From JADJEI01 sp035328465 (lineage in GTDB: Bacteria; Bacteroidota; Ignavibacteria; Ignavibacteriales; Ignavibacteriaceae), in the NCBI GenBank assembly GCA_035328465.1, contig DAOLIQ010000061.1, positions 1 to 21,043 of the forward strand: a stretch of DNA of 21,043 nt, in the 5' to 3' direction. Shown one piece after another: positions 7,950 to 16,158 of the stretch (position 1 is its first letter; each line of letters opens with the position of its first letter). The notes beneath the pieces are model-generated. The model did not search any database. It had not been told where the DNA came from and saw only the letters and a program-made list of their open reading frames with translations. The position numbers and the translations under genes are program-made.

Positions 7950-8256
7950 GTTCTTCTAAATATTTTAGAGTTTTTTCAAAAAAACTTTCCCAGCGTTCCA
8001 CATCCTCATTATAATATTCTACCGTGAATTCATATTCCTGTTCAGTGTAATTGTATTTTTTTAGAATAGTTTTTTTATGCTTTAATAATTCTTCACCACT
8101 CAACTTCAAAGTGTCTTGCACAATAATTATATCAGTATAAATTTTTATAAAATCGTCTTCGGGAATTTTATCTGATCCGAAACAGTTAAACTGTAGCAGG
8201 GATAAAGCAGCAGCAACTGAAAAGTAAATAACTCTTGTAGGATTTATTTTTTTCAC
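7921..8256 (-). CDS. DUF4296-like small lipoprotein
   Basis: This 111-residue protein has a hydrophobic N-terminal segment (about 8-22) ending in QFNC, a loose lipobox with the acylated cysteine near residue 25. The rest is helical and charged. The pattern FIKIYTDIIIVQDTLK, then ILKKYNYTEQEYE, then a paired-aromatic helix fits the DUF4296 family, a Bacteroidota lipoprotein family without assigned function. The start codon is GTG and directly follows the TAA of the rhomboid gene (TAAGTG), so translation is probably coupled. The 3' end runs 29 bases into the end of recQ on the other strand. Family assignment is from recall of the pattern and is moderately sure; gene status is fairly sure because the reading frame, signal peptide and coupling agree. 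Confidence 0.75.
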   Translation of the reverse strand: MKKINPTRVIYFSVAAALSLLQFNCFGSDKIPEDDFIKIYTDIIIVQDTLKLSGEELLKHKKTILKKYNYTEQEYEFTVEYYNEDVERWESFFEKTLKYLEELKKKETPKP

Positions 8257-9180
8257 TTACAAATTCTTCTTACTTGCCTCAAAAAGTATTTTCTTTTCAC
8301 GTTCGGTTAAATTTTGATAACCTGATTGACTAATCTTATCAAGGATTGCATCAATTTCAGCTTGGGAAATTTCTTCGGATTTTTTATCTGAATGAATCTC
8401 ATAAAAAGTTGCATCCTCCACATTGCGCTTACTACTACGAAATTTATCCGAAAGACCACTGAAAATATTTTTATTATTGTAGGTTCTTGAAGAAATCCCC
8501 AGCATATCCTTCAAAGGTACGTGAATACTTTTATCTAACATAATAAAAATGAAACCTGCAATTGCACCTCCAAGATGTGCAAGGTGAGCCACACCAGAAC
8601 TTGCACTATCAACAAGCATAAACTCAAGAATTATTAAAAATCCAATCAGGTATTTTGCCTTAACAGGAATTAGGAAATACAGAAATATTAATTGATCGGG
8701 GAACATCATTGCAAAGGCTATCAATACTCCGTAAATAGCTCCAGAAGCACCAATGGTGGGAGCGGCCCCAACTTGCAGTAGAGGTGTAATAAATAATTGG
8801 AATAAACCTGCAACAACACCTGCAGTCAGATAATAAATTAAAAATTTTTTAGAACCCCAGATATTTTCTATTTGCATTCCAAACATCCATAGTCCGAACA
8901 TATTAAAAAGTATGTGCGAAAATCCGCCATGCATAAATTGATAAGTGATTAATTGCCAGATTTGGAAATTATAGGGATGACCTGCGGCATCAAAACCACT
9001 GATTGGATTTAGTGCAAACCACCGATTCAGAACATACCATGCAGGCAAACCATTTAAAGTAATGTTATCCATCAAAAGCTGAACGAAAAACACTACTCCA
9101 TTAATAATCAGAAGATTTTTAATAACAGGGGGAAAGGCACTGAAACCGCCAAACCTGCCGGAACGATAATAGTCACTCAA
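8257..9180 (-). CDS. Rhomboid family intramembrane serine protease
   Basis: This 307-residue membrane protein has about six transmembrane segments between residues 20 and 215. The catalytic dyad is visible: Ser146 in GASGAIYG and His202 in AHLGG. The conserved HGGFSHILFN loop and helix (84-93) supplies the oxyanion-side His89 and Asn93. Rhomboids cleave transmembrane segments of substrate proteins inside the inner membrane. A cytoplasmic C-terminal tail (about 265-307) ends in a short helical motif, ILDKISQSGYQNLTEREKK, common in rhomboids of this lineage. The start is TTG with a good AGGA site 7 nt upstream, and the N-terminus (RFGGFSAFPPVIKNLLIIN) agrees with the family. It begins 25 nt after pgk and is coupled to the downstream lipoprotein gene, so the three probably share a transcript. 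The substrate is unknown. Confidence 0.95.
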   Translation of the reverse strand: MSDYYRSGRFGGFSAFPPVIKNLLIINGVVFFVQLLMDNITLNGLPAWYVLNRWFALNPISGFDAAGHPYNFQIWQLITYQFMHGGFSHILFNMFGLWMFGMQIENIWGSKKFLIYYLTAGVVAGLFQLFITPLLQVGAAPTIGASGAIYGVLIAFAMMFPDQLIFLYFLIPVKAKYLIGFLIILEFMLVDSASSGVAHLAHLGGAIAGFIFIMLDKSIHVPLKDMLGISSRTYNNKNIFSGLSDKFRSSKRNVEDATFYEIHSDKKSEEISQAEIDAILDKISQSGYQNLTEREKKILFEASKKNL

Positions 9181-9205
9181 TATTTTTTCCTATTCTATAA
9201 AAAAA

Positions 9206-10402
9206 TTAATTGTCACTTAAAGCAGCAACACCAGGAAGAATTTTTCCTTCAAGAAACTCAAGCGAAGCGCCCCCGCCTGTTGAAACATGAGAAACTTCAT
9301 CTTCCAACCCGGCTTTACTGATTGCTGCTGCCGAATCACCTCCACCGATAACAGTAATTGCACCATTCTTTGTTGCCTCCGCTAATGTTCGAGCAATTGC
9401 AAATGTTCCCGCAGCAAAGTTATCCATTTCAAAAACTCCCATCGGGCCATTCCACACTATCGTTTTTGAATTTAGTAATTCTTCGGTAAATAATTTAACT
9501 GAAGCAGCGCCAATATCCAATCCCATTTTATCAGAAGGGATATTATCAACATTAACGGTAATTGCAGGTGACTCATTATTAAATTCACTTGCAACAACTA
9601 CATCAACCGGCAGTAAAAATTTAACTTTTGAAGCCGATGCTTTTTGCAGAACTTCTTTCGCAAGTTCAACTTTATCTTCTTCGAGCAGCGATTTACCGAT
9701 TTCTTTTCCCTGAGCTTTGAAGAAAGTGAATGCCATACCACCACCAATTATTAAAGTATCAACCTTATCAAAGAGATTCATAATTACATCAATCTTCCCT
9801 GAAATTTTTGCACCGCCAAGTACAGCACAGTAAGGACGCTTCGGTTGAGAAAGGGCATTGCCTAGATAATCAAGTTCTTTTTGCATTAAATATCCGGCCG
9901 CACAAATCGGGATAAATTTTGTAATTCCCTCTGTGGAAGCATGAGCACGGTGTGCGCTGCCGAATGCATCATTGATATAAACATCCCCCAATGAGGAAAG
10001 TTGTTTTGAAAAATACTCATCGTTTTTTTCTTCTTCTTCATGAAAGCGGACATTTTCTAAAAGTAAAACATCACCTGCTTTCATTGCGGCAACCATTGCT
10101 GTTACATCTTCACCAATACAGTCCGGGGCCAACTTAACTTCTTTATCGAGCAGTTCACCCAATCGTTTAGCACATGGCTTAAGGCTGTATTTTGGGTTCA
10201 CTTTCCCTTTTGGTCTTCCAAAATGACTCATCAGTATGGCTTTGCCGCCGCTTGAAATTATTTTTTTAATTGTTGGCAAAGAAGCAACAATTCGAGTATC
10301 GTCGGTAATATTAAAATTTTCATCCTGCGGTACATTGAAATCCACGCGAACTAAAACTCTTTTATTATTTAATTCGACTTTATCAATTGAAAGTTTATTC
10401 AT
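9206..10402 (-). CDS. pgk: Phosphoglycerate kinase
   Basis: This 398-residue monomeric glycolytic enzyme transfers the acyl phosphate of 1,3-bisphosphoglycerate to ADP, giving ATP and 3-phosphoglycerate. The N-terminal substrate-binding basic patch is seen in RVDFNVP (19-25) and SHFGRPKG (59-66), and the nucleotide side in VLGGAKISGKI and the C-terminal VIGGGDSAAAI. The length is normal, with no missing residues. The start has a strong AGGTGG ribosome site 4 nt upstream. It lies 81 nt downstream of gap, but a hairpin terminator intervenes, so pgk may depend partly on read-through. The rhomboid gene follows at 25 nt. Confidence 0.98.
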   Translation of the reverse strand: MNKLSIDKVELNNKRVLVRVDFNVPQDENFNITDDTRIVASLPTIKKIISSGGKAILMSHFGRPKGKVNPKYSLKPCAKRLGELLDKEVKLAPDCIGEDVTAMVAAMKAGDVLLLENVRFHEEEEKNDEYFSKQLSSLGDVYINDAFGSAHRAHASTEGITKFIPICAAGYLMQKELDYLGNALSQPKRPYCAVLGGAKISGKIDVIMNLFDKVDTLIIGGGMAFTFFKAQGKEIGKSLLEEDKVELAKEVLQKASASKVKFLLPVDVVVASEFNNESPAITVNVDNIPSDKMGLDIGAASVKLFTEELLNSKTIVWNGPMGVFEMDNFAAGTFAIARTLAEATKNGAITVIGGGDSAAAISKAGLEDEVSHVSTGGGASLEFLEGKILPGVAALSDN

Positions 10403-10433
10403 CCATCCACCTGCAATTTAAAATATATTCTAT

Positions 10434-10463
10434 AAAAAAGGACTGAGTAAAACACCCAGTCCT
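10434..10463 (-). terminator. Intrinsic terminator after gap
   Basis: The arms AGGACTG (10439-10445) and CAGTCCT (10457-10463) pair perfectly. On the minus strand the stem is followed by a run of six T residues. It ends the gap transcript, or lets part of it through into pgk, which starts 32 nt further on. Confidence 0.8.
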
Positions 10464-10483
10464 ATCAATTTGAATCTTAAAAA

Positions 10484-11479
10484 TTATTTTGCTAATAATT
10501 TAACAAGATCAACTACGCGGCAGGAATAACCGTATTCGTTGTCATACCATCCAACAACTTTAACAAGATTGCCGTTAACCATTGTCGACTTCGCATCAAA
10601 AATATTAGAGTGAGAGTTTCCAATAATGTCTGCGGAAACGATCTCATCTTCAGTGTACTCCATAATTCCTTTAAGTAAACCTTCGGAAGCAGCTTTCATG
10701 GTTGCGTTTATTTCTTCAACAGAAGTTTCTTTTTTCAAAATCGCAACTAAATCTGTGATAGAACCATCTGGAGTTGGAACGCGAAGGGAAAAGCCGTCAA
10801 GTTTACCTTTAAGTTCAGGAATAACTTTTCCCACTGCCTTCGCTGCGCCTGTGGTTGTAGGGATAATTGAGACTGCGGCCGATCGTGCCCTTCTCAAATC
10901 AGCATGAGGGAGATCAAGGACATTCTGATCATTTGTGTAGGCATGAACAGTAGTCATAAATCCTTTTTCAATTCCAAACTTATCGTTCAATATTTTTGCC
11001 ATTGGAGCCAAACAGTTGGTAGTGCAGGATGCATTTGAAATTACTTTTTCATTGCCCGTTAAAGTGTTTTCATTTACACCAAGAACTATTGTAGCATCAA
11101 CCTCACCCTTAGAGGGAACAGTTAAGATTACTTTTTTAGCACCTGCATTAATATGTTTCATGCAAGCTTCCTGCGAGCGAAAGACTCCTGTTGATTCAAT
11201 TACAACATCAGCACCAAGTTCACCCCATTTCAAATTAGAAGGATCACGCTCGGCTGAAATTTTGATTCTATCACCATTAACTATAATATCACTTCCATCA
11301 ACAGAGATTTCTCCTTTGAATCTTCCGTGTACAGAGTCATATTTTAAAAGATGAGCGAGTGTTTTTGCATCTGTTAGATCATTGATACCAACGAAATCAA
11401 AACCGCCAAGTTCTTTAGCTCTTCTAAAAACAAGGCGACCGATTCGACCAAATCCGTTTATTCCAATTTTTACTGACAT
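10484..11479 (-). CDS. gap: Glyceraldehyde-3-phosphate dehydrogenase, type I
   Basis: This 331-residue enzyme oxidatively phosphorylates glyceraldehyde-3-phosphate to 1,3-bisphosphoglycerate using NAD. The Rossmann motif GINGFGRIGR is at 6-15, the catalytic Cys152 in SNASCTTNCLAP, and its partner His179 in TVHAYTNDQ. Asp34 in GINDLTD, at the end of beta-2, indicates NAD rather than NADP. The C-terminal block WYDNEYGYSCRVVDL is complete. An AGGAG ribosome site lies 6 nt before the ATG. It is upstream of pgk, the next step of the pathway, and is followed by a terminator. A perfect dyad sits 59-75 nt upstream of the start, near a possible promoter. Confidence 0.98.
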   Translation of the reverse strand: MSVKIGINGFGRIGRLVFRRAKELGGFDFVGINDLTDAKTLAHLLKYDSVHGRFKGEISVDGSDIIVNGDRIKISAERDPSNLKWGELGADVVIESTGVFRSQEACMKHINAGAKKVILTVPSKGEVDATIVLGVNENTLTGNEKVISNASCTTNCLAPMAKILNDKFGIEKGFMTTVHAYTNDQNVLDLPHADLRRARSAAVSIIPTTTGAAKAVGKVIPELKGKLDGFSLRVPTPDGSITDLVAILKKETSVEEINATMKAASEGLLKGIMEYTEDEIVSADIIGNSHSNIFDAKSTMVNGNLVKVVGWYDNEYGYSCRVVDLVKLLAK

Positions 11480-11523
11480 TTATTACTCCTTTATTGATAT
11501 TGAGACTGAATTGTTCTTTTCTA

Positions 11524-11555
11524 TGTATAAAGATTTCTGAAAAACAGTTTTTCAA
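11524..11555 (-). promoter_or_regulatory. Possible gap promoter overlapped by a 17-bp perfect dyad
   Basis: On the minus strand TTGAAA (11550-11555) could be a -35 box, with a weak TTTATA (11526-11531, 18-nt spacer) as the -10. The dyad TGAAAAAC-A-GTTTTTCA (11538-11554) has perfect 8-bp arms and overlaps the -35 and spacer, a good place for a repressor. The promoter boxes are weak matches, so the dyad is the firmer observation. Confidence 0.4.
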
Positions 11556-11637
11556 ATTAACAAAATCATTTCTGACCAATTAAATCATAACGAAACAAGA
11601 ACCACTATTTATTATTATACAAGTAAGATAATTGTTA

Positions 11638-11796
11638 ATGAAAGAATTAGAAGTCCTTGATGTAAAATTACCATTACCACTTATGATTTTCAAACCAAAA
11701 TTCATATTTCCGAAAACAATGGAAAAATTCTGCTTCGGGTGTGAGCAAAAATACTTTCTATGTGGATTAAAAATAATAAGTGAATATATACCTTGA
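11638..11796 (+). CDS. Possible small cysteine-containing protein (52 aa), doubtful
   Basis: An ATG frame of 52 codons runs up to the groES promoter; its TGA stop lies inside the TTGACA -35 box. The product would carry FCFGCEQKYFLCG near residues 31-43, with three cysteines, two of them spaced C-x2-C. No good ribosome site precedes it, and I recognise no family. In DNA this AT-rich a 52-codon open frame is somewhat unusual but not rare. It may be chance or the remnant of a gene. Confidence 0.18.
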   Translation: MKELEVLDVKLPLPLMIFKPKFIFPKTMEKFCFGCEQKYFLCGLKIISEYIP

Positions 11797-11821
11797 CAAA
11801 ATCTATAATAAACATTATTTT
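11793..11821 (+). promoter_or_regulatory. groESL promoter
   Basis: A consensus -35 TTGACA (11793-11798) is followed after 17 nt by TATTTT (11816-11821) as the -10. The -10 runs into the first bases of the CIRCE element, so bound HrcA would occlude RNA polymerase. Confidence 0.65.
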
Positions 11822-11846
11822 AGCACTCACAATTTAAGAGTGCTAA
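11820..11846 (+). promoter_or_regulatory. CIRCE operator (HrcA binding site)
   Basis: TTAGCACTC and GAGTGCTAA are separated by exactly nine bases, a perfect match to the CIRCE consensus. It lies 31 nt ahead of groES and overlaps the -10 box. HrcA repression relieved by heat or chaperonin titration is the established mechanism; hrcA itself is not in the window. Confidence 0.97.
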
Positions 11847-11877
11847 TAATTTAAAACAATAATTTAGGAGAAATATT

Positions 11878-12174
11878 ATGAGCAAAATTAATCTTAAGCC
11901 ATTAGCCGATAGAGTTATCGTAAAACCGGCTGAGGCAGAAGAAAAGACTAAAGGTGGCATCATTCTTCCGGATACAGCAAAAGAAAAACCAATGCAGGGG
12001 ACTATCGTTGCTGCCGGTCCAGGTAGAACAACTGACGAAGGCAAGAACATTAAAATCGAAGTCAAGGTTGGGGATAAAGTTCTGTATGGTAAATACAGCG
12101 GAACTGAAGTTACGGTGGATGGAGAAGAATATTTAATAATGCGTGAGAGTGATCTCTTCGCAATCATCGGATAA
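11878..12174 (+). CDS. groES: Co-chaperonin GroES
   Basis: This 98-residue subunit forms the heptameric lid of the GroEL folding chamber in the cytoplasm. The family opening KPLADRVIVKP (7-17), the GroEL-contacting mobile loop EEKTKGGIILPDTA (about 21-34) and the roof and C-terminal strands (DKVLYGKYSGTEV, LIMRESDLFAII) are all present, and the length is standard. An AGGAG site lies 7 nt before the ATG. It is the first gene of a two-gene operon with groEL, 32 nt apart, under a CIRCE operator. Confidence 0.98.
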   Translation: MSKINLKPLADRVIVKPAEAEEKTKGGIILPDTAKEKPMQGTIVAAGPGRTTDEGKNIKIEVKVGDKVLYGKYSGTEVTVDGEEYLIMRESDLFAIIG

Positions 12175-12206
12175 ATTAATAAAGCAAATTAAAATAGGAG
12201 AAAAAT

Positions 12207-13850
12207 ATGTCATCAAAATTAATTGAATATAACAGCGAAGCCCGCGCCAAATTAAAGTCTGGCGTTGATAAGCTCGCTAATGCTGTTAAAGTTACATTAG
12301 GACCAAAAGGAAGAAATGTAATTCTTGAAAAGAAATTCGGTGCACCAACTGTTACTAAAGATGGTGTTTCTGTCGCAAAAGAAATTGAACTTGAAGATGC
12401 AGTGGAGAACATGGGTGCGCAAATGGTTCGTGAAGTTGCTTCAAAAACAAGCGATGTAGCAGGTGATGGAACAACAACTGCAACCGTTCTTGCACAAGCA
12501 ATTTACAGAGAAGGTTTAAAAAATGTCACAGCAGGTGCAAATCCAATGGACTTAAAGAGAGGAATTGATCTTGCTGTTACTAAAGTAATTGCGTATTTAA
12601 AATCAATCAGCAAAGAAGTTGAAGGAAGAAACGAAATTGCACAAGTAGGTTCGATCTCTGCTAATAATGATCAGGCTATTGGCAATTTGATTGCAGATGC
12701 AATGGAAAAAGTCGGCAAGGATGGCGTAATCACTGTTGAAGAAGCAAAAGGTATGGAAACTTCTCTCGATGTTGTTGAAGGTATGCAATTCGATCGTGGT
12801 TATCTTTCACCTTACTTCGTAACAGATACTGAAAATATGGAAGCTGTTCTTGAAGACGCTTTTATATTAATTCACGACAAAAAAATCTCTGCTATGAAAG
12901 ACTTGCTTCCGATTTTAGAAAAAGTTGCACAGCAAGGAAAGTCAATGTTAATAATAGCTGAAGATCTCGAAGGAGAAGCACTTGCTACATTGGTAGTAAA
13001 TAAAATTCGTGGAACTTTGAAAATTGCTGCTGTCAAAGCCCCCGGTTTTGGCGATAGAAGAAAAGCAATGCTCGAAGATATTGCTGTACTCACCAACGGT
13101 ACTGTTATTTCTGAAGAACGAGGATTCAAATTAGAGAATGCTACTGTTGCATATCTCGGACAGGCAAAGAAAATAGTGATTGATAAAGATAATACTACCA
13201 TTGTTGAAGGTGCTGGAAAAACTGACGAGATCAAAAAGAGAATAAACGAAATAAAAGCACAAATCGAAAAAACTACTTCTGATTACGACAAAGAAAAACT
13301 ACAGGAAAGATTAGCTAAACTTTCAGGTGGGGTCGCAGTATTAAAAATCGGTGCTTCTACTGAAGTGGAAATGAAAGAAAAGAAAGCAAGAGTTGAGGAT
13401 GCACTCCATGCAACCCGTGCTGCTGTTGAAGAAGGAATTGTTCCTGGTGGTGGGGTTGCTTTCGTTAGAGCAACGTCTGTTTTAGATAAACTAACCGGTG
13501 AAAATGCCGACCAAACAATTGGGGTTAAGATTATTCATAAAGCGTTGGAAGAACCTCTGAGACAAATTGTTAACAATGCTGGTATTGAAGGATCAGTAGT
13601 TCTCCAAAAAGTTAAAGAAGGCAAAGATGATTACGGATTCAATGCGGCAACTGAAGTTTATGAAAACTTAGTTAAGGCTGGGGTAATTGATCCTACAAAG
13701 GTTACAAGAACTGCGCTCGAAAATGCTGCTTCTGTTTCTGCTCTTTTACTTACTACTGAAGCTGTGGTTTATGAGAAAAAAGAAAAAGAATCACCAATGC
13801 CCGGAATGCCTCCTGGAGGTATGGGCGGCATGGGTGGAATGGATTATTAA
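12207..13850 (+). CDS. groEL: Chaperonin GroEL
   Basis: This 547-residue ATP-dependent chaperonin forms tetradecameric double rings that fold cytoplasmic proteins. Nucleotide-binding residues are seen in LGPKGRNV (31-38), Asp52 and GDGTTT (87-92); the late equatorial block VEDALHATRAAVEEG carries the ATP-hydrolysis Asp near 398, followed by VPGGGVA. The C-terminus is the usual flexible Gly-Met tail (GGMGGMGGMDY). Length and motifs are normal. An AGGAG site precedes the start. It is co-transcribed with groES and followed by a strong terminator. Confidence 0.99.
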   Translation: MSSKLIEYNSEARAKLKSGVDKLANAVKVTLGPKGRNVILEKKFGAPTVTKDGVSVAKEIELEDAVENMGAQMVREVASKTSDVAGDGTTTATVLAQAIYREGLKNVTAGANPMDLKRGIDLAVTKVIAYLKSISKEVEGRNEIAQVGSISANNDQAIGNLIADAMEKVGKDGVITVEEAKGMETSLDVVEGMQFDRGYLSPYFVTDTENMEAVLEDAFILIHDKKISAMKDLLPILEKVAQQGKSMLIIAEDLEGEALATLVVNKIRGTLKIAAVKAPGFGDRRKAMLEDIAVLTNGTVISEERGFKLENATVAYLGQAKKIVIDKDNTTIVEGAGKTDEIKKRINEIKAQIEKTTSDYDKEKLQERLAKLSGGVAVLKIGASTEVEMKEKKARVEDALHATRAAVEEGIVPGGGVAFVRATSVLDKLTGENADQTIGVKIIHKALEEPLRQIVNNAGIEGSVVLQKVKEGKDDYGFNAATEVYENLVKAGVIDPTKVTRTALENAASVSALLLTTEAVVYEKKEKESPMPGMPPGGMGGMGGMDY

Positions 13851-13883
13851 AATCTACACATCAATTAGATGTAGATGTATATT

Positions 13884-13914
13884 AAAAAGGCGGAATTTTC
13901 TTCCGCCTTTTTTT
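13884..13914 (+). terminator. Intrinsic terminator of groESL (bidirectional)
   Basis: The stem AAAAAGGCGGAA / TTCCGCCTTTTT, with a 5-nt loop, is followed by more T residues. The A run on the left gives a T run on the other strand too, so it could also end minus-strand transcripts that read through the phosphatase gene. A second, bulged hairpin (13852-13876, ATCTACACATC / GATGTAGAT) lies just after the groEL stop. Confidence 0.92.
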
Positions 13915-14095
13915 ATGAAAAACATGATCAATTAGCTACGACTCAAATTAATAAATCAGATTAAGCAATTCTTCGAAACCATCGAGGTTTGTCTAAAAAT
14001 AGGGTTGAAATAATAGAAAAGCTTAATAATATTTCTCGACACCACGACTGTCGTTATTAAATAGTGTAAAAAAAAATTTAACGTATTATCGGATT

Positions 14096-14785
14096 CTAAA
14101 GTGTATCTTCAGCAAGAGTGCAAACAGAAATAATATCCTTAATCTTGTTATTATCAATTAGCACGGCTGTTAATTTATTGTTAGTTATTGCAGCAGTATC
14201 TATGTAAACAGAATTATTCTCTTCAATTCTTTCAATCTCCACCTTCCTTGTATGACCGACAACCTGCAGCTTCCCAAGATTCATAAGTTTTTTTCTATTC
14301 CACAAGATCCCGTTTTCACTTTCAACTTCCTTCTTCACAAGTTCATCAAATAATGACGGGAATTCTAATGGGGGCTCCGGTAATTCAATTTTGTAAATAT
14401 CAGCAATACCTGCATGCGAAATAAAACAATCTTCCGTGTCAAAATAAAGTGGAGAGTTTATAATTACTTTCAAATGTTCATACAAAAAATGCATTTTATC
14501 TTGATAGGATGAAAGCGTTTTCCAGCTGCCATTGTAAATCCATGCTTTTGCTAATGCGCTATCCGGAAAGTGAAAGAAATAATAAAACATGTATTCATGA
14601 TTTCCGGGTGTAAATGCGATACTCTGCGTTAAGATAAAATCCATTACTTCGAAGCTATAATTACCTCTATCAACAAGATCACCAACAGAATAGACAGGAA
14701 CACCCGGATATTTATCTTTTAACTCATTACAAAGTTTTTTCAAAGTAAAAAAACAACCATGTATATCACCGATAACAGCTAACAT
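14096..14785 (-). CDS. PPP-family metallophosphoesterase (Ser/Thr phosphatase-like)
   Basis: This 229-residue cytoplasmic calcineurin-like phosphatase has all the metal-binding signatures of the PPP group: GDIHG (6-10), GDLVDRG (35-41), GNHE (61-64), a later His in ISHAGIADIY, and VVGHT near residue 175. These place two metal ions in the active site. Bacterial relatives include PrpA-type protein phosphatases and ApaH-like dinucleotide-tetraphosphatases; the sequence alone does not decide between them. The ATG starts only 3 nt after the stop of the CoA-transferase gene and lacks a clear ribosome site, which points to translational coupling. Its presence at the end of an alanine dehydrogenase/CoA-transferase cluster may be regulatory or coincidental. 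Confidence 0.92.
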   Translation of the reverse strand: MLAVIGDIHGCFFTLKKLCNELKDKYPGVPVYSVGDLVDRGNYSFEVMDFILTQSIAFTPGNHEYMFYYFFHFPDSALAKAWIYNGSWKTLSSYQDKMHFLYEHLKVIINSPLYFDTEDCFISHAGIADIYKIELPEPPLEFPSLFDELVKKEVESENGILWNRKKLMNLGKLQVVGHTRKVEIERIEENNSVYIDTAAITNNKLTAVLIDNNKIKDIISVCTLAEDTL

Positions 14786-14788
14786 AAA

Positions 14789-16138
14789 TTAAATGTGTAA
14801 CACATCTTTAGCATATTTTGCAAGCTCATCCCTAAAAGCCGGGTGAGAAATACTTATTAACGCCTTAGCTCTTTCTGAAATACTTTTACCCCAAAGCTGG
14901 ACAGAGCCATATTCAGTTACAACAAAATGAACATCCCCCCGGGACGTTACAACTCCTGCACCTGGTTGTAGCTGAGGAACTATTCTGGAAATTTTTCCAT
15001 CTTTCGTAACTGATGGAAGAGCAATAATCGGTTTGCCTCCTTCCGAACGGGCAGCCCCCCGAATAAAATCAACCTGCCCTCCTATACCACTAAAAAATTT
15101 TGTCCCGATTGAATCGGAACAAACCTGTCCTGTTAAATCAATTTCAATGGCGGAGTTGATCGCAACCATTTTATTGTTCTTTGCAATTATAAAAGGATCA
15201 TTCACATATTCTTGAGGATGAAATTCAATGATCGGATTATTGTCAATAAAGTCATAAGTTCGTTTGGTGCCTAATACAAATCCTGCGATTATTTTCCCTT
15301 GATGAAGAGTTTTCTTCTCCCCATTTATAATTCCTTCCTCTACAAGGTCAACAACACCGTCAGAAAACATTTCTGTGTGGATTCCTAAATCTTTTTTACC
15401 TTTAAGGTATTTCATTACTGAATCAGGAATTGCACCGATGCCAAGTTGAAGTGTTGCCCCATCCTCAATCAGTTCAGAAATATTTATCCCAATTTTATCA
15501 TAAATATTAAGAAGCTCTTGACTGCAATTCGGATCCACTTGCGGAAGTTCTTGTATAGGGGCATCATGCTCAACAATAAAGTGAATTTTGTTTATATGGA
15601 TAAAACTATCACCAAGGCTTCTTGGCATTTGCTTATTTACTTGCGCAATAATTATTTTGGATTTTTCTGCGGGGGTTTTAATATTACCTACATCAACACC
15701 ATAACTGCAGTAACCATGTTCATCGGGTGGAGAAACATGAATTAATGCAACATCAGTTTTAATAATACCCCGCTTGAATAATGAAGTAATTTCGGATAAA
15801 AATATGGGTGTGAATTCTGATCTACCCTCATTCACTGCTTTTCTGCTATTGGCACCGATGAAAAAAGCATTGTGCTTGAAATGATTTTCCATACCTGGTT
15901 CAATATATGGAAGAGAGCCAACGACGAGAATATGATAAATAGTAACATTTGATAATTCGTCTTTACGTCTTACCATTGCATTAATTAATTCAAGCGGAGC
16001 AGCACAACCCGGCTGAACAACAATATTATCACCCGATTTGATAATTTTTAAAGCCTCATCCGCGCTTCCTATTTTCTTATTGTAAATATTAAGAATATTG
16101 GAAGGCATGGTATATTTGCTGTCTATTGTCGAAACCAT
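14789..16138 (-). CDS. Acetyl-CoA hydrolase/CoA-transferase family protein (4-hydroxybutyrate CoA-transferase-like)
   Basis: This protein of about 449 residues belongs to the family that moves CoA between acyl-CoA and a free acid through a glutamyl-CoA intermediate. The likely catalytic Glu is residue 256 in GIHTEMFSDG, preceded by the GIGAIPDSV loop; GGQVDFIRGA and PGAGVVTSRGDVHFVVTEYG are the usual C-terminal blocks. The layout resembles 4-hydroxybutyrate, acetate or propionate CoA-transferases; the true acid partner cannot be read from sequence. Two starts are possible: the ATG at 16138 used here (AAGGA 11 nt upstream), or a TTG at 16144 (5 nt) that adds two residues. It follows alanine dehydrogenase closely and is coupled to the phosphatase gene. 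A role in fermentative or short-chain acid metabolism is inferred. Confidence 0.93.
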   Translation of the reverse strand: MVSTIDSKYTMPSNILNIYNKKIGSADEALKIIKSGDNIVVQPGCAAPLELINAMVRRKDELSNVTIYHILVVGSLPYIEPGMENHFKHNAFFIGANSRKAVNEGRSEFTPIFLSEITSLFKRGIIKTDVALIHVSPPDEHGYCSYGVDVGNIKTPAEKSKIIIAQVNKQMPRSLGDSFIHINKIHFIVEHDAPIQELPQVDPNCSQELLNIYDKIGINISELIEDGATLQLGIGAIPDSVMKYLKGKKDLGIHTEMFSDGVVDLVEEGIINGEKKTLHQGKIIAGFVLGTKRTYDFIDNNPIIEFHPQEYVNDPFIIAKNNKMVAINSAIEIDLTGQVCSDSIGTKFFSGIGGQVDFIRGAARSEGGKPIIALPSVTKDGKISRIVPQLQPGAGVVTSRGDVHFVVTEYGSVQLWGKSISERAKALISISHPAFRDELAKYAKDVLHI

Positions 16139-16158
16139 GAGCAAAAATTTCCTTTAAA

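Larger units (their letters stand above)
11480..11877. other. Intergenic regulatory interval between gap and groES
   Basis: This 398-base divergent stretch holds the gap ribosome site and probable promoter/dyad on its left, a possible 52-codon frame in the middle (11638-11796), and the groESL promoter, CIRCE operator and ribosome site (AGGAG, 11866-11870) on its right. I see no RNA gene or mobile element in it. Confidence 0.7.

Noticed and set aside
11804..11809. TATAAT as the -10 box of groESL
   Set aside because: It lies only 5 nt after TTGACA, too close to work with it; TATTTT at 11816 has the right 17-nt spacing.
11820..12167. Antisense open frame across groES
   Set aside because: It is a low-complexity shadow of groES and runs through the CIRCE element.
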